From NCBI GenBank assembly GCA_044464225.1, contig JBIQLN010000007.1, forward strand, positions 62,001 through 126,000: a stretch of DNA of 64,000 bases, in the 5' to 3' direction. The notes beneath the pieces are model-generated. The model made no database searches. It was not told the origin of the DNA and saw nothing but the letters and a program-made list of their open reading frames with translations. This DNA comes from 66-474 sp044464225. GTDB lineage: Bacteria > Pseudomonadota > Gammaproteobacteria > Xanthomonadales > Rhodanobacteraceae. The position numbers and the translations under genes were made by a program. Shown here in pieces: positions 1 to 8,421 of the stretch. Each line of letters opens with the position of its first letter. Within the stretch, counting starts at the first letter, position 1.

Positions 1-2
1 GA

Positions 3-800
3 CAGGCGGTGGGCGACAGCATCGTCAATGACAACCTCGCGTGGGCGGTCAGCCTGTCGGCGCTGCGCGATGCGCTGGCTTTCGACGACGTCGCGTTGCT
101 CAACGACTTCGAGGCGCTCGGTTACGCGCTGGACGACGTGCGCGATACCGACAGTCTGCTGCTGTGCGGCCCCGAGACGCATGACGAGGGTGCCGCGCTG
201 GTGGTCGGACCGGGCACCGGGCTGGGTGCGGCCGTGCGGCTTGCGCCCATGCGGGTGCTCACCACCGAAGCCGGCCAGATGGACCTGGCACCCGTGACCG
301 CGCGCGAACGGGAAGTGCTGGCGCACCTGGCGGCAGCCGATGCACACGTGCCGTACGAACGCATCCTTTCCGGCCCCGGCCTGTTGACGCTGTACGCGAC
401 GCTGCGTGCGCTGCGCGGGTTGTCGCCGGAACTGGCGCGGCCCGAAGCCATCACTGCCGCCGCATGTGACGGGAGCGATGCGGACGCCCTGGAAACGGTG
501 GAAATCTTTTGCGCATTGCTCGGCGGTTTCGTCGGCAATCTCGCCATGGCCTACATGGCCAAGGGCGGTGTGTACCTGGCCGGCGGGGTGCTGCCGGAAA
601 TAAGAGAGCTGCTGCAACGCAGCCGTTTCGTGGACCGGTTCCTGAGCAAGGGAGGCATGCGGGAATTCCTGTTGCGCGTGCCGGTGCGTTTGATCGAACA
701 CGGCCGGCACGGGGTGCTGGGCGCGGCGCACTGGTATCTCGACAGGCGGTTGCACGGTGCTGCGCGTCGCAGGGTGTTGGGCGACGGGACGGCGGCATAA
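3..800 (+). CDS. glk: Glucokinase-family sugar kinase, 5' end outside window
   Basis: Cytoplasmic ATP-dependent kinase that phosphorylates glucose or a related sugar at C6. The frame is open from the first bases, so the N-terminal phosphate-1 region lies outside the window. Visible landmarks line up with E. coli Glk: IVNDNLAWAV, LLNDFEALGYAL with the Asn-Asp pair that binds sugar, VVGPGTGLGAA (phosphate 2), ERILSGPGLLTLY, and GGVYLAGGVLPEI near the adenosine site. It is followed 64 bases on by a TonB receptor and then a beta-hexosaminidase. In xanthomonads Glk-like kinases also serve GlcNAc use, so GlcNAc kinase activity is a fair alternative inferred from context only. Confidence 0.85.
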   Translation, partial: QAVGDSIVNDNLAWAVSLSALRDALAFDDVALLNDFEALGYALDDVRDTDSLLLCGPETHDEGAALVVGPGTGLGAAVRLAPMRVLTTEAGQMDLAPVTAREREVLAHLAAADAHVPYERILSGPGLLTLYATLRALRGLSPELARPEAITAAACDGSDADALETVEIFCALLGGFVGNLAMAYMAKGGVYLAGGVLPEIRELLQRSRFVDRFLSKGGMREFLLRVPVRLIEHGRHGVLGAAHWYLDRRLHGAARRRVLGDGTAA

Positions 801-819
801 CAAGGTGTAGGACAACAGC

Positions 820-835
820 GGGTGCCGCGGCACCC
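820..835. promoter_or_regulatory. 16-bp perfect palindrome before the TonB receptor gene
   Basis: GGGTGCCGCGGCACCC reads the same on both strands. It sits between glk and the receptor, 29 bases before the receptor ATG. It could be an operator for a sugar-responsive repressor or a small hairpin in the mRNA leader; the sequence does not decide. Confidence 0.35.
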
Positions 836-864
836 ATCACTTCGTGAGCGAGAGAGGGTACGTC

Positions 865-3792
865 ATGAAATTTCGCAAGAGCATGCTATCGGCGAGCATC
901 GCCACGGCGCTGATGTTCGCGGCCGCGGCGCAGGCGCAGAACGCCTCGCCCCAGGATCAGACCCCATCGGACCAGCAACAGGCATCGCAGCCGGGGACCC
1001 AGGAAACGCCACAACAACTCGGGACCATCCAGGTGGTCGGCGTGCGCGCCGCCCAGGCGTTGTCGCTGGAAACCAAGAAGGCAGCCAATTCGCAGGTGGA
1101 GGTGGTGTCCGCCATCGACATCGGCAAGCTGCCGGCCAAGAACGTCGCGGACACCATCGCCCAGTTGCCGGGCGTGAACATCGCGGACGCCGCCGGCGCC
1201 GAAGGCGGCTTCGACGAAGCCGATCGCGCCAGCATCCGCGGCAGCGCACCGTCGCTCACCTTGACCACCGTCAACGGCCACACCATCGGGTCGGGCGACT
1301 GGTTCATCCTCGGCGGCGGCGGTACCCGCAGCGTCAGCTTCGCAATGCTGCCGTCGGAAGTCGTGAACCAGGTCGTGGTGCACATGACACCGGAAGCCAA
1401 GCTGCTCGAAGGCGGCGCGGCCGGCACCATCGACATCATCACCCGCAAGCCGCTGGACTTCAGCAAGCCGTTTTCTGCCGAGGCAAGCGTGGGTGGCGTG
1501 TACGCAGACCTGCCCGGCAAGACCAAGCCGCAGTTCAGCGGCCTCGTCAACTGGAAGAACGATGCCAGCACCTTCGGCGTGATGGTCCAGGCGTTCTACC
1601 AGGAGCGCGCGTTGCAGCGCAACGGCCAGGAAATGCTGGGCTATTCGTTCATCAAGGCCGGCTCGCCGGCTGCGCTCGCCCTGGGCCTGCCGGACCTCGG
1701 CAATGGCAGCACCGGCGTGTTCTACCCGAACCTTCCGGGCGCCGCGCTGTTCACCCAGAACCGCAAGCGCAAGGGCGGATCGATCGACGTGCAGTGGCGG
1801 GTGGCCGACAACCTGACCCTCAACCTCGACGGGTTCTACTCGCACCTCGATGCCACCGATTACAACCGCAACTACATGTTGCGGCTGCGCGACCAGCTCG
1901 ATGGCCAGCCGATCACCGGCACCATCAGCGGCAACATCCTCACCAGCGCGAACCTGCCGGGTGCACCGACCATTTCGCAGGGTATCTACGACATGATCTC
2001 GCGTCCCGGCGAGAGCGAGTCGAGCCAGTTCGTGACCCTGGACGCCGATTGGCAGGCGACCGACAACCTCGGCTTCAAGTTCCAGGTCGGCAGCACCAAG
2101 GGCACCGGCAATACGCCGACCCAGGACGTGATGGAAATGGACACCGGGTACGGCGCGTCGGCCGGCTATTCGATGAACGGCCTTGGCTCACCGCTCGACT
2201 GGAACATGAGTGGCGACAACACCCGGTTCGATCCGGCGGTCACGGGCCTCGACTGGATCTTCGGCGACCAGAACATCCATGTGGTCGACAAGGAGCGCTG
2301 GTTCCAGGCCGACGGCACCTTCGACTTCGACAATGCAGGCCCACTGTCTTCGCTCGAGTTCGGCGTGCGCTACGCCAAGCACACCCACGACAGCCCGATC
2401 GCCATCGCGCAGGGGGTCAACTGGGCGACTGTGGTGTTCGGCCAGAATGCGACGGTTTATCCGCCGGCGGCCGGCAACTATCCCGGCGATTTCGCCAGCG
2501 ATCTCGGTGTCGGCCAGATGCCCGGCAACATCTGGTACTGGTCGCCGGCGCAGCTGGCGCAGATGAACGCGCTGTATGCGACCCGCGTCGTGAACGACGA
2601 TCCAGGCAGTTCGCGGTTCTATCCGAACGACATCTACGGGATGACGGAAAAGAACGGCGCCGCCTATTTCCAGGCCAATTTCACCGGTGAGCATTGGAGC
2701 GCGAACGCAGGCCTCCGCTACGTCACCACCAAGGAAGACATCGGTTACACCAGCCCGGGCATCCAGGAAGCCGACCATGCCGTGGGGACGCCGCCTTCCG
2801 CGTTCTACCCGTCCGGCTGGTACTGGAACTATTACAAGCACAGCTACAACAAGGTGCTCCCGAGCTTCAACATCAAGTTCGACTTGAACTCCGATGGCAG
2901 CCTGCTGACGAGGTGGTCCGCATCGCAGACCCTTACGCGGCAGGACTACACGCAGTTGGCCGGCTTCCTGAATCTGTCCGATCCGCAAGCCGCCGGCGAA
3001 CAGGGCTCGGGCACCGGTCCGAATCCGCGCCTGAAGCCGATCCTCTCGACCAACTTCAGCGCTTCGCTGGAGTGGTACTTCGCCGACCGCGGCCTGCTGT
3101 CGGGCAGCGTGTACGAGATGGATCTCAACGACTACTACGACTACGGCACGACGCAAGGCACGTACCTCAACAACCGCCTGACCTACGACAACAACACCAA
3201 CCCGTCCCACACGCCGATCTACAGCAATTACCTGATCAGCATCCCGACCAACGTCAACGCCACGCTCAAGGGTGTGTCGCTGAACTACATCCAGCCGATC
3301 GGTGACCACTTCGGCCTGTCCATCAACTACACCTACGCCAGCGGGCATTCCTCGGGTGGCACGCTGCTGTACAACGCCGACGGCACGCCGGGCAACAACG
3401 TGGCCGCCGGCGACCGCCCGCTGTTCGGCACGTCCAAGAACACCGCGAATGCATCGGTCTTCTACGAAGACGCGCACTGGAACGCCCGCATCAACTACAC
3501 CTACCGTTCCAAGTTCTACGACGGGATGATGGCGGTGGTGGCGGGCCCCGGCGAGTACCACACGCCGGGACTGCTGCCGTACTGGCAGGCGGGGCAGGGA
3601 TACCTGTCGTTGTCGGCGGGGTACAAGCTCAATGAGCACCTGAGCTTCACGTTCGACGCGATGAACCTCAACAACCCGAAACTGCGCTACTTCGTGAATG
3701 GCCATCAAGCGGGGCTGGGCTTCGGCGACGCGCCGGAGGCGTTCTACGTGAATGGCCGCCAGTACTACTTCACCGTGAACTGGAAGCTCTGA
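865..3792 (+). CDS. TonB-dependent receptor, Xanthomonas/Caulobacter type
   Basis: Outer-membrane active importer of 975 residues. The ATG at 865 is preceded by GAGAGAGGG and opens a signal peptide (MKFRKSMLSASIATALMFA, cleavage near AQAQ). A Gln/Ser/Thr-rich linker leads to a TonB-box-like stretch (GTIQVVGVR), then the plug (residues ~60-190; SIRGSAP, VVVHMTPEAKLLEGGAAGTIDI) and a long beta-barrel ending YYFTVNWKL. An in-frame GTG at 844 is less likely because it would put residues before the signal peptide. The substrate is not visible in the sequence. The neighbouring sugar kinase and beta-hexosaminidase suggest a GlcNAc- or chitin-derived oligosaccharide. A strong terminator follows, so the gene probably forms the end of a glk-containing unit. 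Confidence 0.92.
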   Translation: MKFRKSMLSASIATALMFAAAAQAQNASPQDQTPSDQQQASQPGTQETPQQLGTIQVVGVRAAQALSLETKKAANSQVEVVSAIDIGKLPAKNVADTIAQLPGVNIADAAGAEGGFDEADRASIRGSAPSLTLTTVNGHTIGSGDWFILGGGGTRSVSFAMLPSEVVNQVVVHMTPEAKLLEGGAAGTIDIITRKPLDFSKPFSAEASVGGVYADLPGKTKPQFSGLVNWKNDASTFGVMVQAFYQERALQRNGQEMLGYSFIKAGSPAALALGLPDLGNGSTGVFYPNLPGAALFTQNRKRKGGSIDVQWRVADNLTLNLDGFYSHLDATDYNRNYMLRLRDQLDGQPITGTISGNILTSANLPGAPTISQGIYDMISRPGESESSQFVTLDADWQATDNLGFKFQVGSTKGTGNTPTQDVMEMDTGYGASAGYSMNGLGSPLDWNMSGDNTRFDPAVTGLDWIFGDQNIHVVDKERWFQADGTFDFDNAGPLSSLEFGVRYAKHTHDSPIAIAQGVNWATVVFGQNATVYPPAAGNYPGDFASDLGVGQMPGNIWYWSPAQLAQMNALYATRVVNDDPGSSRFYPNDIYGMTEKNGAAYFQANFTGEHWSANAGLRYVTTKEDIGYTSPGIQEADHAVGTPPSAFYPSGWYWNYYKHSYNKVLPSFNIKFDLNSDGSLLTRWSASQTLTRQDYTQLAGFLNLSDPQAAGEQGSGTGPNPRLKPILSTNFSASLEWYFADRGLLSGSVYEMDLNDYYDYGTTQGTYLNNRLTYDNNTNPSHTPIYSNYLISIPTNVNATLKGVSLNYIQPIGDHFGLSINYTYASGHSSGGTLLYNADGTPGNNVAAGDRPLFGTSKNTANASVFYEDAHWNARINYTYRSKFYDGMMAVVAGPGEYHTPGLLPYWQAGQGYLSLSAGYKLNEHLSFTFDAMNLNNPKLRYFVNGHQAGLGFGDAPEAFYVNGRQYYFTVNWKL

Positions 3793-3841
3793 TCCAGCCC
3801 GGCGACGTTTCAGGATCCCGGAGAGTCGAGTCTCCAGCGTT

Positions 3842-3876
3842 GCGGGCCGGTTGGCATCCCGGCCCGCATTTTTTTT
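3842..3876 (+). terminator. Rho-independent terminator of the TonB receptor gene
   Basis: A perfect 9-bp stem (GCGGGCCGG / CCGGCCCGC) closes an 8-base loop and is followed by A and eight T residues. It lies 50 bases after the receptor stop codon and is the clearest intrinsic terminator in the window. Confidence 0.9.
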
Positions 3877-4062
3877 GAACGTCGCATCCGTATCCATTCC
3901 GGCCCATTCGCGTCCACAATGCCGAAGAAGTGGTGGGTTGCGCGACCCGGTCGATGGGGAAATCCGCCCGGTGCCGCCGGTCGTGCAGGTCGATCTCGTC
4001 CGCGCGACCGCCTCGCCGGCAGTGCACCACCGACCGTTCGGTTCGAAACCGGGAGAACCTTC

Positions 4063-6384
4063 ATGCGCATGATTCGCCTGCTGATCCTCGCCGCGGTGCT
4101 GTCGATCTTCGCGGGCATCGCGAACGCCGCCGCGTCCGCGCCCGCCTGGTCGCTGCTGCCGCTGCCCGCCGAGGTGCATCCGGCCGCGCATGGCGTGGTC
4201 ACGGTGTCGAACGGCGACCGCGTGCTGGTGCAAGCCGGAGGTGATGCGCAGGCACTGGCGGTCGCGCAGCGTTTTGCGGCGCTCGTCGCCACGACGCGCG
4301 GCCTGCACCTGCGCGTCCAGACCTCGGAGGACATGCAGTCGTCGGCCGCGGTCGTGTTCCGGCTCGATCCGCGTGCCGATGTCGCGAATGGCGCCGGCTA
4401 TCGCATCGTGATCGGCGACGGACGGATCGCGGTCACGGCGCGCAGCGCGCGCGGATTGTTCTACGGCGGCGTGACCGTCTGGCAATTGTTGACGCCCGAT
4501 GCGAGGCGCGACGCGCCGGCGCGCGTCGCGAATGGCCGCATCGTCGATCACCCGCGTTTCGCGTGGCGCGGGCTGATGCTGGATTCGGCGCGTCATTTCC
4601 AGAGCGTGTCCGACATCAAGGAACTGCTCGACTGGATGTCGCTCAACAAGCTGAACGTGCTGCACTGGCATCTCAGTGACGACCAGGGCTGGCGCATCGA
4701 GATTCCGGACTATCCCGAGCTCACGAAAATCGGCGCCTGCCGCAAGGCGATCGGACCGGATGCTGCGCTGACCGGCGCCCCGGACAAGCCGTACTGCGGG
4801 TTCTACACCGACGCCCAGGTGCGCGACATCGTGCATTACGCGGCAGAACGTTTCATCGAGGTGGTGCCGGAAATCGACATTCCCGGCCATTCGCAGGCCG
4901 CCATCGCGTCCTATCCGTGGCTGGGCGTCAGCGGCAAGCGGCCGGAGGTTTCGACGGATTGGGGCATCAACACCTGGCTGCTGAAGCCCGACGCGCGCAG
5001 CGTGAAATTCGTCGAGGACGTGATGGACCACGTGATGGCGCTGTTCCCGTCGAAGTACATCCACATCGGTGGCGACGAGGCGGCCAAGGACCAGTGGGAA
5101 GCCTCGCCCGAAGTGCGCGCCCACATGGAGAAGCTCGGCCTCAAGGACATGGAACAGTTGCAAGGCTGGTTCACCACGCAGGTGGCGAACTATCTCCAGC
5201 AGCATGGCCGGGTGGCGGTGGGCTGGGACGAAATCCTGCACGGCAAGGTACCGGCATCGGCGGTGGTGATGTCATGGCACGAACCGGAAGGCGCGCTGCA
5301 GGCCATCGAGCAGGGTCATGACGTGGTGATGTCATCGTCGCCCACGCTGTACCTCGACCACTATCAATCCGACCTGCACGACGAGCCGCCGGGCCGGCCC
5401 GGCGTGGAATCGCTGAAGGACGTGTACGACTACCAGCCGCTGCCGATCGGCGCGACCGCGGCCGAGGCCAGACACATCCTCGGGGTGCAGGCCAACCTGT
5501 GGGCGGAATACATGCCGACCTTCGCGCGTGTACAGCACGCGGTATTCCCGCGCATCGCCGCGCTTTCGGAAGTCGCTTGGTCGCCCGCGTCGACCCACGA
5601 CTGGGACGGTTTCGTGCGGCGCATGCCGGCGGAGCTTGCGCGTTATCGCGCGCTCGGCATCGGGTACGCGGACAGTGCCTTTGCACCGGCATTCGCGTTG
5701 AGCGCGGGGGAAAACGGGACGATCGAAGTCGCGTTGTCGAACCAGGCGGATTTCGGCACGATCCATTACACCACCGACGGCAGCACGCCCGGCGTTGGAT
5801 CTGCCGCGTATTCGAAGCCGCTATCGTTCCCCGCGCATGCCTACATCACGCTGCGTGCCGCGACGTTCGCGTCGGATGGCTTTGAATTGGCGGCGCCACG
5901 CACGCAGGTGGTCGGTGCGGCGGCCTTGCTCACCCGCAACAGCGATCAGCTCGATGCGTGCGGCAAGGCATCGATCGTGCTGCGGCTGGAAGACGACCGC
6001 CCGCTCCGGGGGCAGCGGCCCGTCTATCGACTGGACATCGCCAACATGTGCTGGCGTTGGAAAAAAGCGCCGCTGGATGGGGTGAAACGCATCGCGCTGA
6101 CGGTCGGCAACCTGCCGTGGAATTTCGCGCTGTGGAAGGATGACTCGCTGGTCGTGACGCGGCCGAAGCAGACGCCGGCCGGCGAAATCCAGGTGCACCT
6201 CGACTCGTGCAAAGGTCCGCTGCTCGCGACTTTGCCGCTGGCGAAAGCCGCGCACACGAAACTGCAGACCACGCTGACCGCCGACATTCCGGCGACGCGG
6301 GGTCGGCACACCCTTTGCGTGTCCGCGACCGGAGATCCGCGCGACGGCATGTGGGCCATCGGGAAAGTCGAACTTCTCAAGTAG
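4063..6384 (+). CDS. Beta-N-acetylhexosaminidase, GH20
   Basis: Exported glycoside hydrolase of 773 residues that removes terminal GlcNAc/GalNAc from chitooligosaccharides or glycoconjugates. The ATG at 4063 has GGGAGAAC upstream and starts a signal peptide (MRMIRLLILAAVLSIFAG, cleavage near ANAA). An N-terminal GH20b-like domain is followed by the catalytic barrel, with HFQSVSDIKELLDWMSLNKLN, HWHLSDDQGWR, DIPGHSQAA and the catalytic pair D338-E339 in HIGGDEA. The C-terminal part (YTTDGSTPG near residue 570) looks like the chitobiase C-terminal domain. It lies after the receptor terminator, so it probably has its own promoter, though a shared function in chitin-type sugar use is likely. Confidence 0.93.
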   Translation: MRMIRLLILAAVLSIFAGIANAAASAPAWSLLPLPAEVHPAAHGVVTVSNGDRVLVQAGGDAQALAVAQRFAALVATTRGLHLRVQTSEDMQSSAAVVFRLDPRADVANGAGYRIVIGDGRIAVTARSARGLFYGGVTVWQLLTPDARRDAPARVANGRIVDHPRFAWRGLMLDSARHFQSVSDIKELLDWMSLNKLNVLHWHLSDDQGWRIEIPDYPELTKIGACRKAIGPDAALTGAPDKPYCGFYTDAQVRDIVHYAAERFIEVVPEIDIPGHSQAAIASYPWLGVSGKRPEVSTDWGINTWLLKPDARSVKFVEDVMDHVMALFPSKYIHIGGDEAAKDQWEASPEVRAHMEKLGLKDMEQLQGWFTTQVANYLQQHGRVAVGWDEILHGKVPASAVVMSWHEPEGALQAIEQGHDVVMSSSPTLYLDHYQSDLHDEPPGRPGVESLKDVYDYQPLPIGATAAEARHILGVQANLWAEYMPTFARVQHAVFPRIAALSEVAWSPASTHDWDGFVRRMPAELARYRALGIGYADSAFAPAFALSAGENGTIEVALSNQADFGTIHYTTDGSTPGVGSAAYSKPLSFPAHAYITLRAATFASDGFELAAPRTQVVGAAALLTRNSDQLDACGKASIVLRLEDDRPLRGQRPVYRLDIANMCWRWKKAPLDGVKRIALTVGNLPWNFALWKDDSLVVTRPKQTPAGEIQVHLDSCKGPLLATLPLAKAAHTKLQTTLTADIPATRGRHTLCVSATGDPRDGMWAIGKVELLK

Positions 6385-6398
6385 CGTGCTGCGCGGTG

Positions 6399-6480
6399 TG
6401 CAGGTTGGCTGAGCGAATGCGAAGCCCGACATTGCATCCGGGAATACCGTTGGGCTTCACCTTGTTCAGCCCAACCTGCA
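6399..6480. repeat. Head-to-head copies of the GTTGGGC/GCCCAAC intergenic repeat
   Basis: The arms TGCAGGTTGGCTG and CAGCCCAACCTGCA face each other around GAAGCCCGAC...GTTGGGCTTC, so the unit could fold into a long hairpin. The same core recurs near 17.5 kb, 29.2 kb and 32.9 kb. It lies between the convergent hexosaminidase and kbl genes. Confidence 0.7.
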
Positions 6481-6501
6481 TCACTGCGGTCGGTCCGCGC
6501 G

Positions 6502-6555
6502 TCACCGATTTCCGGGTTCTGCCTGCAAGCAGCGCAGGCAGCCCCGGAATGACGA
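6502..6555. repeat. ATTCCGG/GAATGACG-type intergenic repeat
   Basis: This stretch contains CCGATTTCCGGGTTCTGCC, a GCCTGC/GCAGGC hairpin, and ends CCCCGGAATGACGAG. The same elements occur at 14.5, 37.4 and 63.1 kb. On the minus strand it falls just after kbl and may serve as its 3' hairpin. Confidence 0.6.
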
Positions 6556-6565
6556 GAGTATCCAT

Positions 6566-7765
6566 CTACTCTTTCAGTAGCCCTGTTTCGCGGCCGACTT
6601 TGGTGAACGCGGCAATCGCGCGGTCCAGATGCTCGCGCGTGTGCGCCGCGCACATCTGGGTGCGGATGCGTGCCTTGCCTTCCGGTACGACCGGGAAGAA
6701 GAAACCGATCGCGTAGATGCCTTCGTCCAGCAAGCCCGCCGCCATCGACTGCGCGAGCCTGGCGTCGTGGGTCATCACCGGCACGATGGGATGATTGCCG
6801 GGTTTGATTTCGAAACCGGCATTCGTCATCGCATCGCGGAAATAACGCGTGTTCTCCGCCAGCTTTTCGCGCAGGTCGCCGGCTTCATCCAGCATCTTCA
6901 GCACTTCGATCGAGGCCGCCACCAGTGCCGGCGGCAGCGAGTTGGAGAACAGGTAAGGCCGCGAACGTTGTCGCAGCATGTCGATGATTTCCCTGCGGCC
7001 GGTGGTGAAGCCGCCGACCGCGCCGCCCAGCGCCTTGCCGAGCGTGCCGGTGAAAATGTCGATCTTGTCCAGTACGCCATGCACTTCGGCCGAGCCGCGT
7101 CCGGTCTTGCCGATGAAGCCGGTTGCGTGGCATTCATCGATGTGCACCAGCGCGTTGTACTTCTTCGCGAGTTCGGTGATCTTGTCCAGCGGCGCCACCA
7201 CGCCGTCCATCGAAAACACGCCGTCCGACGAAACCAGCTTGGTGCGCGCGCCGGCAGCGTCGGCGGCCTGCAACTGCTTTTCGAGGTCGGCGACGTCGCC
7301 ATTGGCGTAGCGATAGCGTTTGGCCTTGCACAGCCGGATGCCGTCGATGATCGACGCGTGGTTCAGCGCGTCGGAGATGATTGCATCGTTCTCGCCCAGC
7401 AGCGGTTCGAACAAACCGCCGTTGGCATCGAAACACGCGGCGTACAGGATCGCGTCGTCGGTGCCGAAGAATCGTGCGATGTCGTGCTCGAGTTGCTTGT
7501 GCAGGTCCTGGGTGCCGCAGATGAAGCGCACCGATGCCATCCCGAAACCGTGCGTGTCGAGCGCCTTCTTCGCGGCATCGATCAGGCGCGGATGATCGGC
7601 GAGGCCGAGGTAATTGTTGGCGCAGAAGTTCAGGACCTTGCGGCCATCGGCCAGCGTGATCTCGGCCGACTGCGGCGAGGTGATGACGCGCTCTTCCTTG
7701 TACAGGCCGGAGTCGCGGATGGATTCGAGTTCTTCGTGAAGGCGTGCTTGCGCGGTATAGGTCAT
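6566..7765 (-). CDS. kbl: Glycine C-acetyltransferase (2-amino-3-ketobutyrate CoA ligase)
   Basis: PLP enzyme, 399 residues, that splits 2-amino-3-ketobutyrate with CoA into glycine and acetyl-CoA, the second step of threonine breakdown after Tdh. Near-perfect family length (E. coli Kbl 398). Landmarks: NFCANNYLGLADHP, FGMASVRFICGTQ, the Asp in HIDECHATGF, and the PLP lysine K244 in GTLGKALGG. The ATG at 7765 overlaps the stop of the upstream membrane-protein gene as ATGA, so translation is probably coupled and the gene is the third of a tdh-orf-kbl operon. Confidence 0.97.
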   Translation of the reverse strand: MTYTAQARLHEELESIRDSGLYKEERVITSPQSAEITLADGRKVLNFCANNYLGLADHPRLIDAAKKALDTHGFGMASVRFICGTQDLHKQLEHDIARFFGTDDAILYAACFDANGGLFEPLLGENDAIISDALNHASIIDGIRLCKAKRYRYANGDVADLEKQLQAADAAGARTKLVSSDGVFSMDGVVAPLDKITELAKKYNALVHIDECHATGFIGKTGRGSAEVHGVLDKIDIFTGTLGKALGGAVGGFTTGRREIIDMLRQRSRPYLFSNSLPPALVAASIEVLKMLDEAGDLREKLAENTRYFRDAMTNAGFEIKPGNHPIVPVMTHDARLAQSMAAGLLDEGIYAIGFFFPVVPEGKARIRTQMCAAHTREHLDRAIAAFTKVGRETGLLKE

Positions 7766-8421
7766 GGCGGGCTCTTCGGGGGATTCGTCGGGTTGGCCGG
7801 CATCGGCTTGGTGCCGGGCCATGTTGCTTTGTCGGGCCCGATCAGGGGCGCATAAGCGGCGTCGAGCAGGTGTTCGTTGCGGCCGAAGTTTTTCAGTTCC
7901 ATCGCACACTGGCTCGCTGTGGCCGGTTTCAGGAATTGGGCGCGGAACACATTGAAAGCCTGCTGGTAGAAATGCTGGTATCCGTAGGCCTGGGCAATGC
8001 GCTGCGCACGCTCGAAGGGCATGTGGGACAGCGCCTGCGTGGCGATGGCGGTCTGGTAGGCCGCATCGACGAGGTTCACGGCGCCGGTTCCTTCCCACTG
8101 GGGCCACTCGTAGCAGGGACGCGGCGGCTGATTCCGGTTCTCCGTGGCGCTCTCGAGGTGCGTGGCCATCCGGTGCAGGCGCTCGGCATTGTCGCGCAAC
8201 GCGGTGCGGTTGGCGGCGAGTTCCGCGTGGATGGCGCGCGTGGCTTCCTCGACCGTGTTTTGCTGCTGTCGCTCGGTCACCCGGTTGTCGATGAATAGCG
8301 CCAGCAGGATGCCGATCACCACCGCGAAGATCTGCACGACGACGTCGCCGAGGTCGATCGCGCCGCGTCGAAGCCAGCGCAAACGCCGGCGCGGCGCCGG
8401 TGCGGGCGTTTCCCCGTTCAC
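7762..8421 (-). CDS. One-helix membrane protein inside the tdh-kbl operon
   Basis: Protein of 219 residues, no assigned function. A short basic N-terminus (PRRRLRWLRR) precedes one membrane helix near residues 26-46 (VVQIFAVVIGILLALFI), then DNRVTERQQQ and a mostly helical, probably periplasmic domain with a Cys near residue 83 and a C-terminal Pro-rich tail. The helix-DN-xxxR pattern recalls DUF6090-type small membrane proteins, a tentative likeness. The GTG at 8421 overlaps the tdh stop as GTGA, and its own stop overlaps the kbl ATG as ATGA. This tight packing between two threonine-degradation enzymes is what makes the gene credible and unusual. Confidence 0.8.
   Translation of the reverse strand: MNGETPAPAPRRRLRWLRRGAIDLGDVVVQIFAVVIGILLALFIDNRVTERQQQNTVEEATRAIHAELAANRTALRDNAERLHRMATHLESATENRNQPPRPCYEWPQWEGTGAVNLVDAAYQTAIATQALSHMPFERAQRIAQAYGYQHFYQQAFNVFRAQFLKPATASQCAMELKNFGRNEHLLDAAYAPLIGPDKATWPGTKPMPANPTNPPKSPP

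Noticed and set aside
844..864. GTG at 844 as the TonB receptor start
   Set aside because: It would place seven residues before a good signal peptide, while the ATG at 865 has the GAGAGAGGG ribosome-binding site at a suitable distance.
2188..5241. A minus-strand open frame of about 1,000 codons
   Set aside because: It lies antisense to the TonB receptor and hexosaminidase genes and shows no domain, start site or ribosome-binding site. It is another GC-driven shadow.
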